Below, in pieces: positions 32,630-43,300 of a stretch of 64,000 bases of DNA (position 1 is the first letter of the stretch; each line of letters opens with the position of its first letter). The notes beneath the pieces are model-generated. The model was not told the origin of the DNA. It worked only from the letters and a program-made list of their open reading frames with translations, and did not search any database. The translations under genes and the position numbers were made by a program. Source of the stretch: Nigrospora sphaerica (Eukaryota; Ascomycota; Sordariomycetes; Amphisphaeriales; Apiosporaceae); contig JAGVVL010000022.1 of assembly GCA_018287875.1 (NCBI GenBank), positions 3,100,001-3,164,000 on the forward strand, in the 5' to 3' direction.

Positions 32630-35572
32630 CTTGGACTAGGGGTAGGTTGATTACGTGGGGATCTCTCGCACAAAGATAGTAAGAATCGAATACCGCTCAA
32701 CGGATCTCGCAAACGAAGAAGAAGAGGAAGCTGCAAACGCCGGTCGACGGCTTGGTGGGGAATTAGAATGAGTGGAAGCGAGAGGGATCGGAAACCAGAC
32801 GAGTCTGCGAGGCCGGGAAGGCTCTGCAGAGATATAAAGATGCAAAGACGGCGTCCTTTGCAGCCAGGGTAGAGGCTCTCTCCTGGCCAAGCCCTTGGGC
32901 CCGCGGGAGAGCGTGGAGCAGGTAGTTGTCTATACGTACGGAGTACAACGCCGTGTTATGGCGAGGGGGGGGTGGGGGGCAAGGGAGCAGGGGCGTCGTT
33001 GCCCCCCATCCCCCTCCCCCCCTGCCCAAGAGCCGCATCTACCTGTGCCCCGTGTAGTTCGCGTGGGTGGCCGTACGGAGCAGCAGGATCGTATGCCTGT
33101 CCCGGGCATGCATTGTTCGCATGGCCATGGTTGCGACAAGGTCCTGGCTGGGCTGAGGACGGGCGATGGGTCCACCAGATAGAGAGAGGCTCGCAGGCCT
33201 TGACTCTCGGGCTCGCGGGCGGGCAGGTTGCCAAGGAGGCGAGCGCGACGAAGACAGCGACTCGGTTTGAGGTCATCCCCAAAGCATCCGCTTTGGGCTC
33301 TTGGCGGTTGGTCTGCCCTCCTACAGCCGGTGCCGGTGGAGCCGAGCCCGCTGGAGATCAACCGGCCGATCTAGTGATTGGATCGACGCGCCGGCGTGTC
33401 CACGCAGCACGGCCAGCATCCCGGTTCGTTCGATGGGGTTTTTCGTCTGAGGTTGCAGCGCCGTGATGGGGCCGATGTGGGCATGAGGTGATGGAATTGC
33501 CCGAAGGAGCCTTGTCCGTTTCGAATCGACTTCAGATTTTGCTTGTCGTGACGAGGCGCCGGCCGCGAGGGGGGGGGGCAGCATCCAAGATCTGCCGTTG
33601 TTCGTCTGCAATTGCTCTCCCTCTCTTTCTGCCCTCGGCCATTCGTTTACCTCGGGTTCCGGCTGCCGTATGTACACCCTTGGCATCCTTTACGGCCCCA
33701 CCTTGCCGCGATTTGCCCGAAACCTACCATTCCCATCCAGCACCGCAGAACCCGAGTACCTCAGTGTATACCACCGATGGAGCTCTTTGTTCCTGTAGAT
33801 AGAACACTTGGGTAATTCAGTGCATATTCGGTGCTTCTTAATCCATGTGAGTAGGGACTTACGTATACTCAAAAACCCGGCTTGCCTCCTGAAAAGAGGT
33901 CAGTGAGTAAAGTAAGTAGGTACTTCGTAGGTGCTTAGGTAAACCCCCAACCGATCGCATCTCTCTCGCCGACCGGCAGCAGCCACGATCGGCCATTCCC
34001 TACTGTACGGCACAGCGCGGCTTCCATTAGAAATCCAGCCTAACCGCTTGCTCAGCTTTGAAACCGCAGGTGAGCTGCTCCTTTGGGCTTGTCCAATGCG
34101 GTCAATTGTTTCACCCGGTCGAACCGGGGGGTGCCGATGCACTTTCATTTGCGGATGGTTACCCTGCTCATCTCGTCTGTGCGGAGCTTTTCACACGCGC
34201 GCTTCGGGCAAAGCAACCTTGACCTCCAATTACTCACCCTACCTTCTGTACCTAGTACTCGGTAGGGACTGCCTCTAGAGAGTCAAGGCGCATACGTGGA
34301 CCACGACACCCCCCCCCCTTGCATCCACCTTGACCGTTGAGCCGCCCCCCCGGGTATCTGCATATCCTGCGCGCCCGCCATGCGGTACACATATCAGCAC
34401 TTGGCGGCTAGTATTACCACGACGGTGCTGCTCCCTTGTTCGACGCCGTGCCGCTGCCGAGTGCTTGTCCTAGTCTCGAGTGTCTTCGGCACAGGGTTCC
34501 TCCCTGCCGCCAAGGATTCGCTCCAACTATCAATACGATGGCTCAGCAGCCTGACACAGCAATGGTTCACTACATAACCTACAATATGAAGTAAGCGTAT
34601 GTAACACACCCTGCAGGCCGGAGTCGGTGCCCACTAGCACAACGCCTTTCGATACTCGCAGCCAGTGAGGCTGTCGCCGGCCAAATCGCATTTTACTCAA
34701 AGGCGAGAAGCTAGCAAGCTTCACCACAAGGACTTGGAGCCAAGCCGGCACCCCCCTAAAACGGCGCCAGAACACTCTAACTTCAGGCGCGCCAACCTAC
34801 CTACGGAGCAGATCATTGTAAAATCAGGTTCGATGAGAATATTACAGTGTTTTTGTGACTTTACACGATATTATTGAACGGTGATCCATTCGGTATGTCC
34901 CAAGCTCGCAGTACGAGGTTGAGGACAGCGTACTGCCCGGACGCCGTCGTCTTTGCCCAAATACCTCAAGTATCTCACCCACTTTCCTGGAATATAACAT
35001 GAGTAATCGCATGGTGAATACCCCCCTCTCTTCCCAACAGCGTCCAGATAGATTCTGATGCAAATGTGAGAGAATTCCCTGATGTGCTCCTACCGAGCCG
35101 CCAACAGAAGAGAAAAGCCATCGTCGGTGCGAACCTCGCAGCGAACAAGTGTCCGTATAAAGGCCATGCTCGTTCCATGGAAAAGAAGTTCAAATTATTT
35201 GAACACACCTAAAAAGTGCCACCAGTCATCGATATTTGACAAAGTGATGGGGCTCGGAATCCCCTCATGACGCAACAGCGACAGCAGTAGCGCATAGCTT
35301 AAAGCTTTTGATAGAGGTACGTCACTTTCTGCCCCATTCTTAGATTCTATGAAGCCAGGCAGTGATCAACTCAGGAAGTCTCGGGTTAATAAGTAACAAT
35401 CACCCGGTGCTGTTAAATATGCTCGACGGCTTTGTTTTCTCGGTCTCCTGACGCCGCCGAAAATTTGTATTACAACCTGCCACGACACCAGCTTCTCTTG
35501 ACGGCCCTTTGACTTCTATTTTCTCCTCTCTTCACAAGTCGCGGGCACTTACCACCCATTTCACACATCAGA
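32630..35572. other. Long intergenic region with homopolymer runs
   Basis: No gene supported in 2.9 kb. The left end is the cupredoxin promoter (a TATAAAG at 32833-32839 is about 200 bp before its ATG). G-runs occur near 32965-32980 and 33569-33578. A short perfect hairpin CCCGGT-CGA-ACCGGG lies at 34114-34128. AT-richer sequence fills 34500-35500. TACCTACG and AGTAGGTACTT words occur near 33915 and 34795. Confidence 0.5.
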
Positions 35573-37343
35573 ATGCCTCATGCAGTCAAACAAGTCTTGC
35601 GAAAGCAAGCTTGGAGGGGGCACGGAGAACCGGTGATGGCCAAGCACATGACGTTCATTTACACCACCGACGACGATGGAGTGCCAACTAGCTCACCTAC
35701 CCGCTTGACTCGAAGCATCCAACTCGGAGGAAAAATCGACACCAGGACCACTGAAATCATGGGCCCAAGCAAACGGTCCCTCAAGCGCGCTGCCAGGAAA
35801 CGTAACATCCAGCGCAGGGGGCACAAGCTGGCGGCAGGGGAGGGTGAAGATGTCAAACCAATTCCAGGCCCGAGCCATTCGTTATCGCACCTAGAAAAAT
35901 CACCCACTGAGCTCCTCCTATGTATCGCCGAGTATTTGCAGCCCAAGGCTACGGCCTGTCTAGCACTCGCGTCCTGGACACTTCTTAACAAACTAGGGAC
36001 CAGAACCCTCAGGACGCTGGATGTGGACTCCCGCTACATGCTCATGGATGTCCTCCAAAGGGACTATGCTGAGCTGGTGCTTTGTCACGACTGCCGAAAG
36101 CTCCATTCGCCGTGGCTCTCGCTTGGGCCTCCTCGGACATCCTAGGAGCCTGACCTCCCCTGTCGAGATCGCCGTCCCCCCTTCGATTACACGGTTTTCT
36201 ATCAGCGCTTGCATCCGAACATGGTAGAAGCCTGCATTAAAAAGAGGAATGCCGATCCCACGATTCTCTTAAAGCAACTGTGCCAGACATGGACAATTGC
36301 CCACACCATCCATCGGGAAACATTCCACGTGCAGCGGTCAGAACGGCCACTGCTGACTCCCGAATTCCTCTTGGCCAAGACGCAGACGGTCATCGTGCCG
36401 GCAAGCGGCGACTGTAAGTGTCAACCGTGGTCGGTCTTACTCCCTTGGCCCCTTTTCGTGAGTGTTTAATAGGTACTAAGACCGGGTGGCTACAGGGAAC
36501 AGCCGGACAGGCATCGGCGAGCTCCTAGCGTTTATTAACACCATGAAGGATGACATCTGCCCCCATCAGCAGACGTGGGAAGAGGCATTTGCGAGCAGTC
36601 TCCGTGGGCTCTCCGGACAAGAGCGCCGTCGCCTGCGATGGAATCGTGATGGGGAGAGACTCCTCTGCTTGCTGGCCCACGACCGGGGCTGTTTCTGTCG
36701 CGAAGAGAAGAGCTGGTGGGCAGACCATCCGCCTGCGTGCCCCGACAGCTGCAATGAGTGCCCCACCGACTTCGTACTGGATGTTGCTGAGTTCCCCGGC
36801 CTTTCAACCCGGGCCCTGGTCCTGGCGACGTGGAAGCTCATTGCCCAAAGGCCGCGCGACCCCTCGGGATACCCAAGGATGGACCCAAACATCCCACAGC
36901 CGCATTTTGCCCTGTTATCCAATTCAACGCGACAGTCCCTTTCGACCGTGCAACCCAGGCTCTCCCCACGGCTCGGTTTCGTCGAGAAGGTGGACATTCC
37001 TAGGTCTGGTGTGTTCCGAATATTTGAAGGAGACGGTTTCGTGGGACGCGATGGCAATTACCGGCCCTGGATGACTGCGTTGGATATCGATCGCTTGGCG
37101 GACTTTGGTCACCGTCTTGAGTATGAGGGTCCAAACTGTGGCCAGCCGCATCGCACTGGCCTTGACAACCGCATTTTGCATCCGGACCCCGTGGAGGAGG
37201 TTGTCGTTTCGGCGTTGGAAATAGCGGTCGACAGCAACACCGGGGCTTCCAATGCAGCCGAGGGCGGTATGGAGGTCATCGGCCACGGATGGAGGGATGA
37301 TGATGGGCATGCATATTCCTTATCCCGCCATGGTTGCTTATAG
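35573..37343 (+). pseudogene. F-box protein gene interrupted by one in-frame TAG
   Basis: Exons 35573-36413 and 36496-37343 form 563 codons joined by a textbook intron (GTAAGT donor, TACTAAG branch, CTACAG acceptor). Codon 191 (36143-36145) is TAG; both sides read as one fungal F-box protein in the same frame. The F-box lies at about residues 107-125 (LEKSPTELLLCIAEYLQPKA), followed by DYAELVLCHDCRKLHSP, typical of this group. After the stop come EPDLPCRDRRPPFDYTVFYQ and a Cys/Trp-rich C-terminal half. The family serves as substrate adaptors of SCF ubiquitin ligases. An internal ATG at 35759 (MGPSKRSLKRAARK) may be the true start. The frame has no other damage. It could be a recent pseudogene, a sequencing error, or a gene whose UAG is edited to UIG in mRNA, as known in Sordariomycete sexual tissue. 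Confidence 0.75.
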
Positions 37344-37725
37344 TGACAGCCTTCTGTTCAATCTGTGTAATTCCTTGGGTGCGTTGCGACTGCATCATGG
37401 CGGACTGACCACCTGTTGCCAGTGGCGAATCGACTGCAAGTTTGGATTGTGCTTGTGTCCTTACACGTGCAAGTACTTCAAAGCTCGGGAAGTGAGCCCG
37501 GGATGGTCGTGTAATGGGTACATAATTCGGTACTGGCTGTTCAGGGTCCAGTTCTTAGTGCGGCGGGGTGGACGATCCCAAAGTTCTAGCCTCCTCCATT
37601 CCATCTCTCCAGCTTTTCGTGCCTCCGATCCCAGTGGCGACGCTGAGCAAAACTTAGCGACTAACAACCAAAACGACCACTTCCCTTCGAAAACGCCCGC
37701 ACCCCATTCCGCCGCATCGCCCGCC
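37344..37725. other. Short intergenic / promoter of the 2OG oxygenase gene
   Basis: The open frame of the downstream gene extends into this region without an ATG close to family sequence; it is most likely promoter and 5' leader. Confidence 0.5.
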
Positions 37726-39292
37726 ATGTCGAAAACCAAAAAGGCCGCGGCCAAGCGCAAGCGTGACGCCCAGGTTGACCCGTCCAACAAGAAAAGGCAG
37801 ACGGCGACGGGCGCCCCTCCTACCCCGGATTCGGGCGATGGAGGAGTTGCCGCCGAGTCGCCCGGCCCCATCAGCCTCGGCGCCGTCGTGTCAGAGGCCG
37901 AGGTCGAGATTGCCGTCGATACTTTGCGAGCCCTATCGGAGTACCCAGCCATCCTCAAGTCCAAGGGCTGTCGAGATCTCCGGTCCGCCGTCTTCGACTT
38001 CCGGCAGGCCTGCACCACGGGCGCGAACACGGGCGGAAGTAAGCCGGTGCCACGCCCCAAATCCCGGTATAACGAGCTGACGGCTGCGGCTTACAGACGA
38101 TGCGAACCTCACGGCCCGCATCTCGGGCGCATTAGTTGACGGCAAGTACACCGACGCGCTCGTGCTTCTGGCCGAGATGCGCATCCGGAATGAGGCCCCC
38201 AAACTGGGTGCCCTGTGCCGCTGGGTACGCGACCTTGATGTCGTGAGCGGCCTTTCGATGCGCGACGGCGACGACACGGGCAGACCCATCGTGCCGCGAA
38301 CCGAGAGCCAGCTCGAGCTGCTCCGGGTCCTCGACTCGGTCCTGAGGGTCACCGGTACGGCGGACAAGCAGCCGGCCGCTCTCAAGCTGACCACATCTGA
38401 CCCCATTGCGTTGCAAAAGCTCTGGGACCTGCGCGACGAGACGTGGCAGCCCATGGCGGTTCGACAGAGCGTGGTGGACGGCTCCATTTTCGCGGTGTGC
38501 CCGCCTGCGGTCAAGGAGCGCTTCGCCGTTTTGGAGACGACGCCGGGCCCGGAGCGGAAGCCGCCGAACCTGCACCCCGCCGTCCTCTACCTCAGCAGCG
38601 ACGATACCGTGCTGCTCGCCGCCGAAGCACCTCCCATTACATATCATCAGCACCCGGCCGTGCCCAACCTCTCGTTGATGAAGGGCGTCCTCTCGGCCGA
38701 TGAATGCCGCGCCATCATCGCCGCTACCGAGACGATTGGCTACCTTCCCGACGCCCCTCTCCGAGATGACGGCACCGAGACCAGTATCCTGGCCCACAAC
38801 GTCTACTGGATCATCGACCAGGCCTTCCACGACAAGCTGTGGAGCCGTGTCCGGCCCTTCATCCCTGCCGAGGTGGGCGGCAAAAAGGCCAGGAGCATCA
38901 ACCGGCGCTTCCGGGTCTACCGCTACGTGCCCGGCGCCGAGTACCGGTGCCACTTCGACGGCGCCTGGCCGCCGTCGGGCGTTCATCCCACGACGGGCAA
39001 GTACCAGTACGACGCCTCGCCAGCCGAGGCCAAGCAGTCGAGCCTCTTCACCTTCCTCGTCTACCTGAACGACGAGTTTGAGGGAGGGGAGACGACCTTC
39101 TTCACGCCCAGCTTGGTGGAAGGCGTCATGAACGCCCACCCGGTGCGGCCGATGATGGGATCCGTGGCGCTGTTCCCCCACGGGGAAAGCCGGGGCGCCC
39201 TGCTGCATGAAGGTACGGGGGTGCGGAAGGGTGCAAAGTACATCATCAGGACCGATGTTGAGTACGATGTCGAACCCGGACGAACCGACTGA
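37726..39292 (+). CDS. 2-oxoglutarate/Fe(II)-dependent oxygenase (prolyl 4-hydroxylase-like)
   Basis: Exons 37726-38038 and 38097-39292 encode 502 aa. The N-terminus (MSKTKKAAAKRKRDAQV, then NKKRQ) is a strong bipartite-type nuclear localisation signal. A helical region follows (DANLTARISGALVDGKYTDA, LVLLAEMRIRNEAP). The C-terminal half is a P4Hc-type double-stranded beta-helix: LSLMKGVLSADECRAIIAAT, FRVYRYVPGAEYRCHFDGAW with the HxD iron ligands, FTFLVYLNDEFEGGETTFF, and the distal His in GALLHEGTGVRKGAKYIIR with the basic residue that binds 2-oxoglutarate. All catalytic positions are present, so it should be active. A protein or nucleic-acid hydroxylase acting in the nucleus is inferred; the substrate is unknown. 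Confidence 0.92.
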
Positions 39293-40348
39293 ACTTGACT
39301 GCGTGGTTTCGTTGCGTCGTTGCTTGGGCGGCACTGCTGGCGTCGGCCTGTTTCGGACCGACTTTTTTTCTGTTCCGACCCTCAAAAGCGATGGTTCATA
39401 TCAAGTACACTCCCTATAAGCCCGGCGCGGTAGCAGGTGGCTGAAAAATGGCATGTAGCTATTCCGAGTTGGCAGCTCTGAGACGGTCACCTATATGCCG
39501 AACATCCACTTTCCAGTGCCCCAATCGGCCGGCTGTATCTTCTCACGGAAATAATTGTGGCGCTGGACAAGATGCGCGCCGCTCTTGTGACGCGCCCTGA
39601 GCTGCCGAACCAACATGGCATTGGCTTGTGACTCTAAGCCGCCCAACAGCGACGCCTCCCGGAGAAGGGAGCCAAGACGCCCCTTCCCTCGGCCCTTGGG
39701 GCCGAACGAAGGGCGGTGCATCAACCGCCCGGAAAGCTGCTGCCTCGGCCACGCCGTCGACTTTCGGGGTTGCTGAAGAGGCAGGGCACCCGAGAACTCG
39801 GAAGCTTGCGGGGATGCGGGCCAGTCTCCGGACATGGAGACGTCTTGCCGTCTCCCGCTCTTATGCCCCCTTTCAGCCCTTTTGCAACCCGGCGGTCTTT
39901 TTCCTACCTCTTCGTGGCTTTGGCAACGCGGCCGCCGCTCGTGTCAATGGAGGTGTGGATGACTGCAGTATGTCATCCATGATTGATTCCCTCCAGCTAA
40001 GATAGGTATCATCTCTCATTTCAGTTCTCGGTGCTTGAAACCGAAAAGTAGAAGGGGTTAATCGGTGTTGGGAGCGACAGGGTGGCTCGCTGCGTTCGTT
40101 TTATTCATACCCGTATGCCTATAACGCCACGCCAATTCGAAAATGCTGAAGTACATCCCTTGGGTAATGCATTGCCTAGGGCGCTTTGCCTGGCTTCTTT
40201 TTCCCGGCCTTCCCTAGAGCTAAGAGCCACAGGAACGGCAACCGAATGGTTCCTCATCCGCGGGAACCCGCCAGATCCATCCATCCTTCCTCCTCATGGT
40301 GTATCAAAAACTGGCAAATAAACGAAAACGACAGCTCGCTATATATTC
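39293..40348. other. Intergenic between convergent oxygenase and RIF1 genes
   Basis: 3' flanks of two convergent genes. No coding region or repeat is supported. Confidence 0.55.
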
Positions 40349-43300
40349 TCAGGCCTTTTCGCGCCCGCGGCTCTCGGCATTGTACAACTCCCTCTTGAAG
40401 TCGTAGAGCAAGTCTTCAATCTTGCTTACTTCTTGTCGGGACAATACGGCTGTGCGCAACTCGCCGAGGCCTCCTTGCAGCGCTGCCATGATTTTCTCCA
40501 TCTGACTTTCCGGTGGTGCTGTTACCGTTTTTGCGGGGGTTTCCACCCGTGCGGAAGCGGTTTCGATGGCCGCTTCTTTGACGTCCCGTGCTTCGTCCTT
40601 GTGCTTCTTTCTCTCCACGGAAGCTAAGACAGCTGCAGGCTCGGCTTTCTGGTGCGACTCTACCGTGGTAGTACTGGCACCGTCATTCTGTGAGGCTTCC
40701 TGCACAATCTGCAAGCGCACAGCCTCGTTGTCATCCACAGTGGGCTCGTACGGCACCGAGTTCCGGCCTGCCTCATGCAGCTGCAGGTTGGCGTCCGAGG
40801 TCAAGGATTCTTGTGACGAGTTTGGCTGCCGTCCTCCTCCAGAAATCTCGGACTGCGCCAATGGTAGGTCTAGTCCATATATCAGATTTTGCTCTCGGTA
40901 CGGTGTTGGATAATAGCGTCTTACTGTCATTGTTGGGCATGGGCGGGCTCTCCGGATCTGTGCCCTTGCTTGGTTCGACAGCTTGGCTGTGCTTGCGCTT
41001 CTTACCACCGGGTCCGTCGCTGTCCTCGCCAGGGGTCCGTCGTTTTCTCTTGGATTTCTTGCCAGCTGGTTGAGGCTCTTCCGTGGCTACAGATGCTGAC
41101 GAGGTGGCTTCCGGTTGATTAGCCTTGGTCTTACTCCTCTTCGATTTGCGACTCGATCGCTCAGATCCCACACTGGCTGCAACGGAAGCTCTTCTTGGAG
41201 TTGGCAACTCTTCCTGGAGCTGTTCGGGGCTTTCGTTTTCGCAGCTAGGCGCAGGCATGCACCGCTTGGAGTCGAGCTCAGCCACAAGTCGCAGCATGCT
41301 GCGCTCATCAACAGCACTGGCCTCGAACGAGTATCCCTGAGATGGAGCATTAGGGGCCAGGGCGTTTGCAGTTTGCCGGCTGCCTTTGACTTGAGACCGC
41401 AGGCTTCGAGGACTCGAGTAACCTAGGCCAACGACCTCATCAGTGCCGTTTTGGTTCTGCAATCCATTTACAGTTCGGGTCGCAGGGATGCTCTCATCAG
41501 CAGGACCAGCTAGGCTCGCGACTGGCCTCACGGGTGCTTGTTGAGATCCCGACACGCCAGGCCCCAGAACATGCCCGGCGCCACTCGCGTCTTTGTGAGT
41601 GGCGTCTCCCAAGTCGATATGCTCTACGGCGTCCTCAGGGGTTGAGTCGACGGTTTGGAGTCTTGCCTCGGGGGGATCCTCGTCGCTTGATGCAGGCACA
41701 AAAGACCCGTCTTCTGCAGTCAAAATAGGGTTTCGTTCGTTTACGAAGGCCCGGCGGCTGTTCGAAGGGGAGCTGGAAATTGGCGAAGAAGGCGGCCACT
41801 CGTCCAAGAGGCTGCTGCTGCTGGACTGAGGCTTCGGCAGTTCTGGCAGGAGGGGATATCGTCGTGGTTCTGGGGGCGACGAAGGCGCTTCGTCCGTCAT
41901 TTCCTGCTCTTGATCCACCAGCAGGGCCTGGCCGCGGCGCGGAGTAGGCGTTGAAGACATATAATCCTCAAATGTACGGTGACTTTTAGGTGTTGTGTTC
42001 TTCTGTGACCTGGTGTTCCTAGGTGTAGTGGAACCGGAAGATGACGGCCGTTTGTCAGCGCTTGAACAAATCTCGGGAAACAGCGTAGCATTCTCCTTCT
42101 GCCGTTCCCGAACCTCCCTCTGCCTCTCAGTGAGGACTTGGGACTCCACGTTAGTGCCGGGCGGCGAAGATGCAATGGCAGCAAACTGGATTTGGGAGTC
42201 GTCATGTCGCGTTCGCGGCGTGGCGCTACGCTTCGCGGCCCTTGTTCGACCAACTTCAGGGGTATCTTCAGGTTGACGTTTCTTAGATATCGAAAGCTGA
42301 ACTGATCCTGGAGTTGAGCGTCGCGACGACGAGCGCCTAGTGCCAGTTCGGGGGCTGTTGGCCCGTGATGTCCTGGGCAATGGCTCAGTTGCGTCGAAGT
42401 CCGCCTGCGACTCGATAAAAGATGGTCGTTGCTCGTTTGCCTCATGATTAGGAATATCCAGGCCAGGCGTAATCATGTCGACAAATGGACTGAGAATAAC
42501 GAGTGCAGCTTTGAGTTTCTCGGGGTATTGGATCCCATCGCTCTGCTCAAACGCATGGTTCCACATGGCCGTGACAGCATTGACAATGTGTCTATGCCTA
42601 CTTCCAAAAGCAGAGCATAATAACGGCTCGATCGTATCCAGCTGGACGTGCTCAAGGTTGTCCGCTTCGGTAAAGATGTCGCAAATCCGGCTCCAGAGCA
42701 GTTTGACCTGTACACCATGAGCCATTGCCACATCTGGAATACCCGCATTCGAGGGACTCACCGCGTCAGACACATCGGATAACTGGCGGCTGTCGTACCG
42801 CCCATCCGCATCCTGAATCCAGACTCCAACTCCGTTTTGAATATTGACGAGGGCTTTGAAAACGAGAAGCTGGTTGCATCTGGCCAGGAATCCGGCCACC
42901 GCGCCGAGAAGTGAGGCCGGTGTCTCTTGAAGCTCCCCACTGCCGCATTGCTTGTAGAAAAGTTGGAGAAAGTGGTCAATGGCCTTGTATAAGTAGTCGA
43001 AGGGATCAAAAGACGACGCTTTTGAGCCCGTTACAGCTGTGCCCCATAGCTGACGTCGACCTGCTTCGAGCGCTTGGCGGTCACGCGGGTGCCTTGCATT
43101 GGTTATCAGTTCGATACCAGCCTTCAGGTATATAGGGCGGGGCTTGGTTCCGTGCTCGGCAGCTGCAATGTCCATGAGGTATTTGGCGAGAGGTTCGATC
43201 ACGGTGATTGCGCAGCCGGCGACTCCAGCTTCTTCAGTAACGCGTTCCACAAGCAATTGGAATAGCGAATGCCACTGCGCCCATGAAAGATTCGGCGTGG

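Noticed and set aside
34114..34128. Hairpin with GTTCGA-like loop resembling a tRNA T-arm
   Set aside because: The loop is only three bases, and no D-arm, anticodon arm or acceptor stem can be formed around it.
36414..36495. Second break in the F-box gene (frame ends at 36469)
   Set aside because: A textbook intron (GTAAGT, TACTAAG, CTACAG) at 36414-36495 restores the frame, so only the TAG at 36143 is a real interruption.
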